From Nesterenkonia haasae (GTDB taxonomy: Bacteria; Actinomycetota; Actinomycetes; Actinomycetales; Micrococcaceae), in contig NZ_VFIE01000018.1 in NCBI RefSeq assembly GCF_010119385.1, positions 205,909 through 269,908 of the forward strand: DNA of 64,000 nt, written 5' to 3'. The notes beneath the pieces were generated by a model. The model had not been told where the DNA came from. It saw only the letters and a list, made by a program, of their open reading frames with translations, and did not search any database. A program made the position numbers and the translations under genes. Positions 27,309 through 36,094 of this stretch are shown in pieces; position 1 is the first letter of the stretch, and each line of letters begins with the position of its first letter.

Positions 27309-27911
27309 TCAGCTCACAGCAAGGAAGGCTCGCACAGTAACCACCAGCTGGGGAATGTGCCCTGCTGCGTCGAAATCAGGGTCCAGCGCCGCATTTAGAT
27401 ACACGGCACTGACCATGGCACTGATCCAGGAGGCGGCGTGGTCAATGGCCAGAGACCTTCCGATCTGATCGGCGTCTGCTGCTCTGCGCATCAGGAGTCG
27501 GATCCCCTCCTTCTCTCCCTGATCGACCCTCTCCAACTCCTGCCGCACTTCGGGGTCGCGGTGGGCTTGCAGCATCGCCTCCAAGACCAGCTGTGGGACC
27601 ATCGGATGAGCGGCTGCCGGCTCTGCCAAATGCGCCACGTAAGCCAAGAGGGCCTCCAACGGATCCGGATCGCTCACGAGGCTCTCCAGCAGCATCTTCG
27701 TGTCCTGCTCGTCTTGGCTCAGCACCGCCAGAAACACTTGCTTCTTACTTGTGAAGTAGTGGTAGAGCTTCCCCGGGCTGATGCCTGCCTGCGAACAGAT
27801 CAGCGCCGTTGTAGTGCGCTCGTAACCCCGTTTCGCAAAGAGAGCAGCGGCGCAGTCAAGGACATGTTGCCTATTGTGCGCGTATTTTTCCACATCCACG
27901 GTTCGTGCCAC
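27309..27911 (-). CDS. TetR/AcrR-family transcriptional regulator
   Basis: Repressor of 200 aa. The N-terminal helix-turn-helix covers about residues 15-58 (DCAAALFAKRGYERTTTALI, then AGISPGKLYHYFTSKKQVF), followed by a helical ligand-binding domain. GTG 27911 follows GAGGAAAGG. A perfect 14-bp palindrome 25 bp upstream is its probable operator, shared with the divergent YqeB-like gene. Ligand unknown. Confidence 0.9.
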   Translation of the reverse strand: MARTVDVEKYAHNRQHVLDCAAALFAKRGYERTTTALICSQAGISPGKLYHYFTSKKQVFLAVLSQDEQDTKMLLESLVSDPDPLEALLAYVAHLAEPAAAHPMVPQLVLEAMLQAHRDPEVRQELERVDQGEKEGIRLLMRRAADADQIGRSLAIDHAASWISAMVSAVYLNAALDPDFDAAGHIPQLVVTVRAFLAVS

Positions 27912-27935
27912 AGCGGCCTTTCCTCAGGAATTAAT

Positions 27936-27949
27936 CGAGTGATCACTCG
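27936..27949. promoter_or_regulatory. Perfect 14-bp palindrome, probable TetR operator
   Basis: CGAGTGATCACTCG is fully self-complementary and lies between the divergent TetR (start 27911) and YqeB-like (start 28027) genes. GAGTGATCACTC-type sites are classic for TetR repressors. Next to it are TATAGG and CTACTAT, possible -10 elements. Confidence 0.65.
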
Positions 27950-28026
27950 GATATAGGCTACTATGTCCACTATTCGTCATGCCGAGAGCCGTGAACAGTC
28001 ATTACGAAACCGAGTAGGAGGGCCTC

Positions 28027-28722
28027 GTGTTCGCACCCAGCACCACTGTGACCATCGATTCCAAAATGGCCCCCGCTTTCGCTGCCACAGGTGCCGCTGC
28101 GGGATTCGTCGGCGCGCTGCTGGTCGGACCCGTGGTGTCCTGGTTGCTGAACCGCATCGACACAGCGCCCGGGCCACTCCGTCTGATCGATCAGCTGCCC
28201 CTGCTGTGGTCGATCCCACTGCTGACGGTGCTCGGGGCAGTTGGCGGATGGATAGTCTTCGCAGTCTGGAACGAAGAGGTAGGGCGAGTCGTCATCGATC
28301 ACCAGGCCGTCCGTCTCGAGTCGAAGAAAACCACCAGCGTCTACTCCCGTGAAGAAATCGCTGAAGTGTTCCTGGACAAAGATGAGCTGGTGATTCTGGA
28401 TCACCGCTTCCGGGAGCTTTCTCGCACCGCCTCAGACAACGGGCTGGCATCCAAACTTGCCACTTCTTTCATCGAATTTGAATATCCCTGGGCCGGGGCG
28501 AAAGATCCAAGGGACGAGGCATTCATCGAATGGGTGGACCGCAGCGGTAATCTCCACTCCGTCACGCACTCTTTGCTGCGAGCCCGACATCGAGCTCTGA
28601 CAGACGGGAAAGCGGGGGAAGCTGACGCTCTGCGGGAGCAGTTGGCCGCCCACGGCATCGTCGTTCGCGATCGTGGTGGCAAACAGCAGTATCGGCTCTC
28701 GACTGATGCCCCAGGGGCCTGA
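28027..28722 (+). CDS. YqeB-like membrane protein
   Basis: Protein of 231 aa with two hydrophobic N-terminal segments (about residues 15-40 and 58-80) and a soluble domain resembling the PH-like domain of Bacillus YqeB (VVIDHQAVRLESKKTTSVYS), ending in a helical basic region. Function unknown. GTG 28027 follows AGGAGGGCCTC. The divergent TetR gene suggests induction by a small molecule, perhaps a membrane-active compound (inference). Confidence 0.75.
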   Translation: MFAPSTTVTIDSKMAPAFAATGAAAGFVGALLVGPVVSWLLNRIDTAPGPLRLIDQLPLLWSIPLLTVLGAVGGWIVFAVWNEEVGRVVIDHQAVRLESKKTTSVYSREEIAEVFLDKDELVILDHRFRELSRTASDNGLASKLATSFIEFEYPWAGAKDPRDEAFIEWVDRSGNLHSVTHSLLRARHRALTDGKAGEADALREQLAAHGIVVRDRGGKQQYRLSTDAPGA

Positions 28723-28832
28723 ACGCCACACTCCTGAGGGGGATCTCACCCTCGCAGTTTCACGCACGTTGTGTAAGCATCAACAAGTCTGTGGATTCGA
28801 ACCCGGCCCTTGTTTCACCTTTTGTCGGGTCC

Positions 28833-30299
28833 TTACGTCCCACAGAAGGTTTGGTAGGGACCGAAACTCGCAGGCGCTGGCAAAGCATAGCGAACGAAAC
28901 CCTCACGCTCGCGGTATGGATCGGTGACGGCTTCCAGGAGTTGGTGAAACGGTGCCGTGTCACCCCGGGTTGCTGCCTCGAGGGCTTCCTCCACCAGGTG
29001 GTTTCGCGGAATGTAGGCGGGGTTTTCCCTGTCCATCTGTTCTGCATTCGGGGCGAGATCGCGCCAGCGATCCAACCAGGCATCGAGCGCCTCGAGATCT
29101 AGGGCCATCTCCCGAACAGGTTCAGCGTCACCGCGGGCTGCGTGATTGAGTGCCCTAAAGAACGAGGTGTAGTCGAGTGACTGCGCCTGCAGCAGGACCA
29201 CCACGTCATTGGCCACCGAAGTGCTGGTCTCGTCGTCTGGGTCAGGCGACAGCCCGAGCTTGGCCTTCATACCCAGCACCCATGCGGCACTGTACTCGCA
29301 ACGAAAGGCACCCAGGGCTTCCTGTGCCAGGGCGAGTGCTTCGTCTGCGTCATCGTCGAACAGTGGGAGCAGCGTCTCGGCGAGACGAGCGAGGTTCCAT
29401 TCCGCAACGACGGGCTGGCTCTGATAGGCGTAGCGGCCGCTCTGATCGATGGAGCTGTAGACCGCCGCGGGGTCGAAGGCGTCCACAAACGCGCAGGGGC
29501 CGTAGTCGATGGACTCTCCGGAAATTGCCATATTGTCAGTGTTCATCACCCCGTGGACGAATCCGATCAGCATCCACTGCGCGACCAGTTCTGCTTGCGC
29601 AGAGACCACCGAGGCGAACAGCGCGAGACACGCGTTGTCAGCATTCGCGGCGCCAGGATAATGCCGGTCGACGGCGTGGTCGGCCAAACGGCGGACCAGC
29701 TCGCTGCCACCGGTGGCGTGGGCGTACTGGAAACTCCCTACCCGCAGGTGACTTGCGGCCACCCGGGTAAGCACCGCACCCGGTAACGGCTTTTCGCGCT
29801 GCACAACGTCACCGGTGGCGAGGACCGCCAGAGAACGTGAGGTGGGGATGCCGAGGGCGTGCATGGCCTCGCTGATGACGTATTCACGGAGCATTGGGCC
29901 GAGTGCAGCTTTACCGTCGGCGCCGCCGCGGGCGAAAGGGGTCCGTCCCGATCCTTTGAGGTGCATATCCCACAGCTGGCCCTCCGCGTCGGTAAGTTCA
30001 CCCAACAGCAGCGCGCGGCCGTCACCCAGGCGCGGAGAGTATGAGCCGAATTGGTGGCCAGAGTACGCCTGCGCTACTGGCGTAGCACCGCGGGGGACTC
30101 GGTTGCCTAGCAGCAGGCGGACGCCATCGGGGCTCTGCAAGTCTGCAGGGTCCAGGCCCAAGAGACGAGCCAGAGGTTCGTTGAGCATGATCAGCCGCGG
30201 GGCGGCCGCCTCTTCGGCCGACCACGGAATCGACAGCTCTGGGAACTCCTGAGCGAAGCGGCGATCCAGTGCAATATCCGGCTGCGATGTGTCGCTCAC
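28833..30299 (-). CDS. selO: Protein adenylyltransferase SelO (YdiU)
   Basis: Pseudokinase-fold enzyme that transfers AMP to protein hydroxyls in response to redox state; 488 aa. Marks: [40 protein letters not shown] (nucleotide loop with reversed ATP binding), [20 protein letters not shown] (catalytic Asp region) and a C-terminal TFCGT whose Cys corresponds to the selenocysteine of animal homologues. Start ATG 30299. The 102 bp to glpX contain only short imperfect repeats. Monocistronic by appearance. Confidence 0.95.
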   Translation of the reverse strand: MSDTSQPDIALDRRFAQEFPELSIPWSAEEAAAPRLIMLNEPLARLLGLDPADLQSPDGVRLLLGNRVPRGATPVAQAYSGHQFGSYSPRLGDGRALLLGELTDAEGQLWDMHLKGSGRTPFARGGADGKAALGPMLREYVISEAMHALGIPTSRSLAVLATGDVVQREKPLPGAVLTRVAASHLRVGSFQYAHATGGSELVRRLADHAVDRHYPGAANADNACLALFASVVSAQAELVAQWMLIGFVHGVMNTDNMAISGESIDYGPCAFVDAFDPAAVYSSIDQSGRYAYQSQPVVAEWNLARLAETLLPLFDDDADEALALAQEALGAFRCEYSAAWVLGMKAKLGLSPDPDDETSTSVANDVVVLLQAQSLDYTSFFRALNHAARGDAEPVREMALDLEALDAWLDRWRDLAPNAEQMDRENPAYIPRNHLVEEALEAATRGDTAPFHQLLEAVTDPYREREGFVRYALPAPASFGPYQTFCGT

Positions 30300-30401
30300 A
30301 GGAACGACACCTCACTTTCTTCCACATCAGAGCAGTGGTCTCCCAAGGCTATCCCTTTGGTCGGATCCCAGACTCGGCTTCGCGACCTTGGTTATTGCTA
30401 G

Positions 30402-31442
30402 CTAGCGGGTGTAGGACTGCCACTTACGGCGGCGGTGCTCGGCTTCAACGATTCGCACAGTGCCGGACCTAGCGCGCATAACAATCGACTGGGTCGTCAC
30501 TCGGTCACCCTCGTAGCGGACTCCGCGCAGCAGGTCCCCGTCGGTGATACCAGTGGCCGCGAAGTAGCAGTTGTCCGACCTCACCAAGTCATTGGTGGTG
30601 AGAACCTGTTCTACATCGTGACCAGCGTCGAGGGCCCGTTGTTTCTCCTCGTCGTCTTTGGGCGCGAGCCTGCCTTGGATGACTCCACCCACGGCTCGGA
30701 TGGCGCAGGCAGTAACGATGCCTTCAGGCGTGCCGCCAGTTCCCATCAGGACGTCAACGCCGGTGCCGGGACGAGCCGCGGCGATTCCGCCGGCTACGTC
30801 ACCGTCCATGATGAAACGGGTCCGGGCCCCAGCGTCACGGATCTGCTCAACAAGCTTGGAGTGCCGGGGTCGGTCAAGAACGCAGACGTTGAGCTGGTCG
30901 ACGCTCTTGCCGGTGGCTTTCGCGATCAAATGCAGATTTTGCTTCACGGGCAGTCGAAGATCGACCATGTCAGCAGCCTCGGGCCCGGTGACCAACTTGT
31001 CCATGTAGAACACAGCGGAGGGATCGAGCATAGAGCCCCGCTCCGCTACAGCCAATACGGCCAGGGCATTGTCATAGCCCAGGGCGGTGAGTCGGGTTCC
31101 GTCAATGGGATCTACTGCCACGTCTGCCTCAGGGCCACTGCCGTTGCCCACATGTTCGCCGTTGAACAGCATGGGAGCTTCGTCCTTCTCCCCCTCACCG
31201 ATGACAACCACCCCGTTGAGGTTGACGGTGTCCAATAGGGACCGCATGGCGTCTACAGCTGCCCCATCGGCACCGTTCTTGTCACCTTTGCCGACCCAGG
31301 CGCCGCCGGCGATGGCAGCGGCCTCAGTGACTCGCACCAACTCCAGAGCAAGGTTGCGGTCCGGTTCATCGTCCCCCACAGCAAGTCGTGGGTTCAGGTG
31401 AGAGTAGTCATCGTCCTGCTGGGCTTCAGTGTTTGGGGTCAC
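30402..31442 (-). CDS. glpX: Fructose-1,6-bisphosphatase class II
   Basis: Metal-dependent hydrolysis of fructose-1,6-bisphosphate to fructose-6-phosphate, the gluconeogenic step. 346 aa from GTG 31442, chosen because GGAAGGTGG lies just upstream and the sequence then opens [11 protein letters not shown] 31484 lacks a ribosome site. Signatures: [33 protein letters not shown]. Same family as mycobacterial GlpX (Rv1099c), which lies in a similar neighbourhood with fum and phoH2. Divergent from the DUF4245 gene. Confidence 0.95.
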   Translation of the reverse strand: MTPNTEAQQDDDYSHLNPRLAVGDDEPDRNLALELVRVTEAAAIAGGAWVGKGDKNGADGAAVDAMRSLLDTVNLNGVVVIGEGEKDEAPMLFNGEHVGNGSGPEADVAVDPIDGTRLTALGYDNALAVLAVAERGSMLDPSAVFYMDKLVTGPEAADMVDLRLPVKQNLHLIAKATGKSVDQLNVCVLDRPRHSKLVEQIRDAGARTRFIMDGDVAGGIAAARPGTGVDVLMGTGGTPEGIVTACAIRAVGGVIQGRLAPKDDEEKQRALDAGHDVEQVLTTNDLVRSDNCYFAATGITDGDLLRGVRYEGDRVTTQSIVMRARSGTVRIVEAEHRRRKWQSYTR

Positions 31443-31535
31443 TGTGGTCCACCTTCCGGATCTCAGAATGCGCCCGACGTCCATGTCTGGCTGAAGACCA
31501 GCATATCGGGTGGCTCTCGTCTCGCTAATGAGAGA

Positions 31536-32159
31536 ATGGGGAGTGTGAATGATGAGCGCCCCGTACAGATCACCCCCTCACAGGCTCAGCGCCTGCGCAC
31601 ACCGATGATGGGCATGATCATCACCATGGTCGTGCTCTCCGGGATCTTGGCAGTTTTCTGGTTCATGAACCCTGAGCCGGATGTGACATACAGCCGCGAT
31701 GAGGACGTTCATGAGGCTGCCGCCTGGGCGGCCGATGTCACGGACTACTCTCCAATAGCAGCTGATGTACCAGATGGCTGGACGGCCAACTATGCCCGGT
31801 GGGAGACCCGAGCCGAGCAGGGTGTCGAGGTCTGGGAGGTCGGGTACACCACTGCGAACGTCAATTTCCTCGGCTTCGCCCAGACCGACCACGCCAACCC
31901 AGCGTGGGTGAACGCGGAGACGAACATGGCACCGGCGACCGGCTCGATCACTGCGGAAGGGCTTACCTTGGAGACCCGCGAGGAGGGAGACCGGCGCTAC
32001 TATGTGCTGGAGGCTGAGGAGAACTCAATTGATGGCACCACAGTCGTGATCAGCACAGATGCGCAGGAGGCCGAGTTCCAGGCAGGTTTGGACGCGATCA
32101 TTGATTCGATCGGCCGGGACGTTCCCCAGAACGATGACGCCGAGGAGGGTAATGACTGA
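31536..32159 (+). CDS. DUF4245 domain protein, single-pass membrane
   Basis: Protein of 207 aa: about 20 cytoplasmic residues, one transmembrane helix ([19 protein letters not shown]) and an extracytoplasmic acidic domain with the DUF4245 pattern ([32 protein letters not shown], then [13 protein letters not shown]). Function unknown; regularly found beside glpX in actinobacteria. Start ATG 31536 has GAGAGA upstream; GTG 31545 right after GGGGAGT is a less likely alternative. It overlaps the carbonic anhydrase start by 8 bp. Confidence 0.8.
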   Translation: MGSVNDERPVQITPSQAQRLRTPMMGMIITMVVLSGILAVFWFMNPEPDVTYSRDEDVHEAAAWAADVTDYSPIAADVPDGWTANYARWETRAEQGVEVWEVGYTTANVNFLGFAQTDHANPAWVNAETNMAPATGSITAEGLTLETREEGDRRYYVLEAEENSIDGTTVVISTDAQEAEFQAGLDAIIDSIGRDVPQNDDAEEGND

Positions 32160-32778
32160 GCAGGCAGTGAAACAGCCCACCCCTGCTGAGGCTTGGGAGC
32201 TACTGCGGCAGGGCAACGCCCGGTTCGTCAACGGAGATGTCCGCCACCCCAACCAAAACGCAGCCCGGCGCTCCTCACTGACCGAGTCTCAGCATCCCGT
32301 TGCCGCCATTTTCGGCTGCTCGGATTCGCGGCTGGCCGCCGAGATCATCTTCGATGTGGGTCTCGGCGATGTCTTCGTGGTGCGGACTGCGGGTCAAGTC
32401 ATTGACGACGCGGTCATGGGCTCGCTGGAATTCAGTGTTGATGTCCTCAACGTACCCCTGATTGTGGTGTTGGGGCACGATTCGTGCGGAGCAGTGTCAG
32501 CAGCTTTGAACGCTGCCGAGACGGGGTCCCTACCCGCTGGTTATGTGCGCGTACTGGTCGAACGGATTTTTCCCTCGGTGCTCAGTGCGCAGAAGACTGG
32601 CACGCCCACTGTTAACGACGCGGTGGAGGAACACGTCAAGCAGACTGCTCTTCGGATGGTCGACCACTCACGAGTGCTCCATGCCGCTGTCGGAGAGGGA
32701 CGCACCGCAGTAGTCGGGGTGACGTATCGACTTGAAGAAGGCAGAGCCGATGTGGTCTCACAGATAGGAGACCTCTAG
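32152..32778 (+). CDS. Beta-class carbonic anhydrase
   Basis: Zinc enzyme interconverting CO2 and bicarbonate, supplying carboxylases (several lie in this window); 208 aa. Ligands and switch residues are clear: CSDSR (Cys, Asp, Arg) and GHDSCGAV (His, Cys). ATG 32152 lies 8 bp inside the end of DUF4245 with an ideal GAGGAGGG before it, so translation is coupled. The frame extends further upstream but without support. Confidence 0.93.
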   Translation: MTEQAVKQPTPAEAWELLRQGNARFVNGDVRHPNQNAARRSSLTESQHPVAAIFGCSDSRLAAEIIFDVGLGDVFVVRTAGQVIDDAVMGSLEFSVDVLNVPLIVVLGHDSCGAVSAALNAAETGSLPAGYVRVLVERIFPSVLSAQKTGTPTVNDAVEEHVKQTALRMVDHSRVLHAAVGEGRTAVVGVTYRLEEGRADVVSQIGDL

Positions 32779-32782
32779 ACCG

Positions 32783-33298
32783 GTGATGTCGTACATCGGT
32801 GAACTGCTTTCCTCCGGGGCCGCGGCGCCGGTGGTGGCAGGCCTTCTGCTGCTCTTCGGCGGCGTCGTCTTCGGGGTGTGTGGGACAGCACTGGCGTTCA
32901 TAGATGTTCAGCAGCACCGCCTGCCCAACCGCATCGTGTACCCCTGGGCGGGTTTTACCGCCGGACTTCTTGTGCTGGTGACATTCCTGCTCGGCGACAT
33001 CACAGGGTTGGGCCGGGCCCTGGCAGCTGGCGCATTGTGGGGAATGCTGTTTTTCGGCGTGCGGATGATCCACCCACCCTCCATCGGTATGGGTGATGTA
33101 AAACTCGCCGTGGTGCTTGGTCTTTATACCGGCTTCCTGGGCTGGGAGGTGGTGGCAACCGGGGTTGCCCTGTCATTCCTGCTGGGCGGACTAGTCTCGA
33201 TCTGGTTGCTCATGACCAGACGGGCGACGTCGTCGTCCCGAATTGCCTTCGGCCCGTTCCTCATCCTGGGTGCCGCTGCTGCTTTAGTCCTCAGCTGA
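32783..33298 (+). CDS. A24-family prepilin peptidase (short form without methylase domain)
   Basis: Membrane aspartic peptidase of 171 aa with about five helices. Catalytic Asp residues are in FIDVQQHRLPNRIVYP and the GxGD motif GMGDVKLAVVLGLY, followed by the family C-terminal FGPFLILGA. The N-terminal zinc/methyltransferase domain of full PilD is absent, as in TadV-type enzymes. No pilin genes are in the window, so the substrates lie elsewhere. Start is GTG 32783 or the next ATG. The end overlaps galE by 8 bp. Confidence 0.88.
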   Translation: MMSYIGELLSSGAAAPVVAGLLLLFGGVVFGVCGTALAFIDVQQHRLPNRIVYPWAGFTAGLLVLVTFLLGDITGLGRALAAGALWGMLFFGVRMIHPPSIGMGDVKLAVVLGLYTGFLGWEVVATGVALSFLLGGLVSIWLLMTRRATSSSRIAFGPFLILGAAAALVLS

Positions 33299-34241
33299 AT
33301 TGCTGAAGGGCTGTCCACGCATCGGCAACCATCTCTCGGATGTCCCGTTTCGGGCGCCATCCGAGTTCTTCTGCCGCACGATCCCCTGAGGCGACGAGCA
33401 CTGCCGGGTCACCGGCACGGCGCGGAGACTCTGCGGCCGGCACGTCACGACCGGTGACAACTCGGACTGCATCGATGATCTCCCGCACTGAGGTCCCCGT
33501 GCCCGTACCCAAGTTGTACACTGCATGCTTGCCGGCCGTGGCTGACCGCACGGCTCGAACGTGGGCGTCGGCAAGATCCACCACATGTATGTAGTCGCGG
33601 ATGGCGGTGCCGTCCCTCGTGGGATAGTCGGTGCCGAATATATTGGCCTGCGGTACCTCTCCGAGTGCTACGCGAAGCAGATTGGGGATCAGATGTGTCT
33701 CCGGGTCGTGGCGCTCTCGCAGCGCCCCAGCCGCGCCAGCCACGTTGAAGTAGCGAAGACTCACTGCGGCGAGTCCATGGGCATGAGCCTCTGCGGTGAG
33801 CATATGGTCGATGGCCAGTTTCGAAGCACCATAGGGGTTGGTGGGCCGTGGGGGGACATCCTCGGTGATCTTGTCCACTCCGGGCTCGCCGTATACGGCA
33901 GCGGTGGATGAAAACACCATTCGTGGCACACCCGCGGCTCGCATAGCGTCAATCAGCCGCAGTGAGGCCACGATATTTCCGTGCCAATATCGCTCTGGGT
34001 GTGCAACGGACTCGCCCACCAGGGACTTGGCAGCGAGGTGCACCACTCCGTCAAAGCTGGGATCCAACACCTCGCTGGCGTCGCTGATGTCTCCCTCATG
34101 CCAGACTGCTCCGGGAAGGCCCAGATCTCCATGACCGGTGGTGAGATTGTCCAGGATTTCAACGGTGTGACCGTCGCGAAGCAGTTGCTGGGCTACAACG
34201 GCACCGATATAGCCGGCACCGCCGGTTACGAGAAGTTTCAC
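33291..34241 (-). CDS. galE: UDP-glucose 4-epimerase
   Basis: NAD-dependent short-chain dehydrogenase-type epimerase interconverting UDP-glucose and UDP-galactose; 316 aa. N-terminal TGGAGYIGAVVAQQL binds NAD, the catalytic Tyr-x3-Lys is in NPYGASKLAID, and VVHLAAKSLVGESV and SLRYFNVAGAA are typical GalE blocks. It is somewhat shorter than the E. coli enzyme (338). Monocistronic, convergent with the prepilin peptidase and divergent from the Nudix gene. Confidence 0.94.
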   Translation of the reverse strand: MKLLVTGGAGYIGAVVAQQLLRDGHTVEILDNLTTGHGDLGLPGAVWHEGDISDASEVLDPSFDGVVHLAAKSLVGESVAHPERYWHGNIVASLRLIDAMRAAGVPRMVFSSTAAVYGEPGVDKITEDVPPRPTNPYGASKLAIDHMLTAEAHAHGLAAVSLRYFNVAGAAGALRERHDPETHLIPNLLRVALGEVPQANIFGTDYPTRDGTAIRDYIHVVDLADAHVRAVRSATAGKHAVYNLGTGTGTSVREIIDAVRVVTGRDVPAAESPRRAGDPAVLVASGDRAAEELGWRPKRDIREMVADAWTALQQFS

Positions 34242-34276
34242 GTGTCATACCCTACTGCGACGGTAGGGTGGATTTC

Positions 34277-34777
34277 ATGCCAACTCCGGAGTACATCAAA
34301 GATCTGCGCAAGGATATTGGGCACAAAGAACTCCTACTGCCTGCGGTCACAGCTGTGGTGATTCGACGCATGGGCAGTGACTCAGTGCAGTTGCCCGTCC
34401 CGGAAGTACTCCTGGTCAAACGTGCTGATAACGGACATTGGGGAGTCACTTCAGGAATTATGGAGCCCGGGGAAGGGCCAGCCTCCGCAGCGATTCGCGA
34501 AGTCAAGGAGGAAGCCGGGATCGTCGCCCGCCCAGTTCGCGTGGCGAGTGTCTCCGACCATGGATTGGTGGTCTACCCCAATGGAGACCGGTGCCGGTTC
34601 ACTGACATTTGTTTCGAAATGGAGTATGTCTCCGGTGCGGCACATGTGGCCGACGACGAATCGACTCACGTCGGCTGGTTCTCCGCCGAAGAGCTGCCCG
34701 AGCCTTTCACCGCACAGCACAGACGGCGGATTCACGCGGCGCTGGATTCAGGTGCTCCCGCGAGCTTCAACTCCTAA
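34277..34777 (+). CDS. Nudix hydrolase
   Basis: Hydrolase of nucleoside-diphosphate-linked substrates, 166 aa. The Nudix box is complete: GIMEPGEGPASAAIREVKEE followed by AGI. The N-terminus PTPEYIKDLRKDIGHKELLL is typical of an actinobacterial ADP-ribose/NTP-type subgroup. I chose ATG 34277 with GGTGG five bases upstream over GTG 34268. The substrate cannot be read. The 3' end overlaps the CitE-like gene by 11 bp. Confidence 0.9.
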   Translation: MPTPEYIKDLRKDIGHKELLLPAVTAVVIRRMGSDSVQLPVPEVLLVKRADNGHWGVTSGIMEPGEGPASAAIREVKEEAGIVARPVRVASVSDHGLVVYPNGDRCRFTDICFEMEYVSGAAHVADDESTHVGWFSAEELPEPFTAQHRRRIHAALDSGAPASFNS

Positions 34778-35627
34778 CTCCGACCGCCCGCTGAGCGATC
34801 CGTTCGGCGTGGCGAAGCAACGGAGCATCAATCATTCCCCCACGGAATTGGAACGCGCCCCCGTGGTGCCTGGCTTCCTCCAGAAGGGCCTGGGCGTACT
34901 CTGCCTCTTCGTCGGTGGGCAGGAAGGCATCGCGGATCGCTGCGACCTGACTGGGATGGATACAAGCTTTGGCGGCAAACCCACTGCCGACGGCGTCAGC
35001 AGCTTCCACGGAGAGACCGTGAGTGTCTTTGATGTCCGCGTAGATCGAATCCACGGCTGCTTTTCCGCGGGACGCTGCTGCCAGGAGGATTGTGCTGCGC
35101 ACGTGGCGAGCGATATCGCGGTAGGAGCCATCAGGATGACGGGAGGAGGTGCCCCCGATGGAAACCATAAGATCCTCAGCTCCCCACATGATGGCTGAGG
35201 TGGCGGGATGGTCAGCGATCTCGTAGGCGGCCGCGCCTCCCGCCGCAGTCTCACAGAGCGCGATGACCTGGGAGCTCGGGAAACTGCTGTGTACTGCTTG
35301 GACGTCCTCAGCGCTCTCAGTCTTGGCGAGCATTACATGCTCCGGCGGGAAGTCGGCCAGCACCCTTGCGTCTGCTGCAAAATCCGATGTTCCCACAGGG
35401 TTCATCCGCACCACGGTCCGGGACGCCAGCTCCGGGTCGATTCCACTCAGATACTCCGCGACACTTTGGCGGGCCCTGGCTTTGTCCTCAGGGGCCACGG
35501 CGTCTTCAAGGTCCAAAATCACGGCATCGGAACGTTCAGCGGCTTTGCCGAAGCGGTCCGGCCGGTCAGCAGGGCAGAAAAGCAGCGCTGGTCCCAGAGT
35601 GAAAGGAATGTCATCACTTCTGTTCAT
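34767..35627 (-). CDS. CitE-like acyl-CoA lyase (HpcH/HpaI family), probable HMG-CoA/citramalyl-CoA lyase
   Basis: TIM-barrel magnesium lyase of 286 aa. LFCPADRPDRFGKAAERSDA, LDLEDAV, a metal-binding Glu in IALCETAAG and WGAEDLMVSIGG fit CitE-like enzymes. Last gene of a five-gene unit ordered like mycobacterial Rv2502c-Rv2498c, where Rv2498c was reported as a bifunctional (R)-HMG-CoA and (S)-citramalyl-CoA lyase for leucine and itaconate breakdown. The same role is inferred here from order and family. ATG 35627 follows AAGGAGCACC and overlaps the MaoC end by 14 bp. Confidence 0.85.
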   Translation of the reverse strand: MNRSDDIPFTLGPALLFCPADRPDRFGKAAERSDAVILDLEDAVAPEDKARARQSVAEYLSGIDPELASRTVVRMNPVGTSDFAADARVLADFPPEHVMLAKTESAEDVQAVHSSFPSSQVIALCETAAGGAAAYEIADHPATSAIMWGAEDLMVSIGGTSSRHPDGSYRDIARHVRSTILLAAASRGKAAVDSIYADIKDTHGLSVEAADAVGSGFAAKACIHPSQVAAIRDAFLPTDEEAEYAQALLEEARHHGGAFQFRGGMIDAPLLRHAERIAQRAVGVRS

Positions 35628-36093
35628 GGTGCTCCTTCATCCACATCATCACCTGGCGGGTGCACTCGGCCACCACGATCCCTTCCTGGTTGCGGCCCGT
35701 ATGTCTGATGCTGACGATACCCTGACCGGGCCGGGACGAGGAGGCGCGCTTGCTCAGAATTTCCGATGCTGAGTACAGCGTGTCACCCGGGTAGAGCGGG
35801 TGCGGAAAGTTCACAGTTTCGAAGCCCAAGTTGGCCACCATTGTGCCCTGGGTCAGTTGCGCCACCGAGGACCCCACCAGGGTGGCCAGTGTGAACATCG
35901 AGTTCACCAGCGGCTGGCCGAATGGCTGCTGTGCAGACCAGTGAGCGTCAAGATGGAGGGCCTGAGTGTTCATTGTCAAAGTGGTGAAAAAAACATTGTC
36001 TGCCTCGGTGACGGTGCGCCCCGGCGCATGTTTGAACACTGTGCCGACCTCCATCTCGTCGAAGTAGAGGCCCCTTTGCTGGACGACACCCAT
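35614..36093 (-). CDS. MaoC-family enoyl-CoA hydratase, probable methylglutaconyl/itaconyl-CoA hydratase
   Basis: Hot-dog-fold hydratase, 159 aa. The active-site region reads TVTEADNVFFTTLTMNTQAL followed by H-L-D, the variant of mesaconyl/itaconyl-CoA-type hydratases rather than the classic GDxNPxH. ATG 36093 lies one base after the acyl-CoA dehydrogenase stop. Position corresponds to Rv2499c; together with the downstream lyase it would replace the crotonase-type hydratase and HMG-CoA lyase of other leucine pathways (inference). Confidence 0.82.
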   Translation of the reverse strand: MGVVQQRGLYFDEMEVGTVFKHAPGRTVTEADNVFFTTLTMNTQALHLDAHWSAQQPFGQPLVNSMFTLATLVGSSVAQLTQGTMVANLGFETVNFPHPLYPGDTLYSASEILSKRASSSRPGQGIVSIRHTGRNQEGIVVAECTRQVMMWMKEHHEQK

Positions 36094-36094
36094 C

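Noticed and set aside
28790-28815. GGGTTCGAATCC-like T-loop on the minus strand, suggesting a tRNA
   Set aside because: The flanking bases do not form a T-stem and no acceptor or anticodon stem can be drawn around it; it lies in a short gap between the YqeB-like and selO genes.
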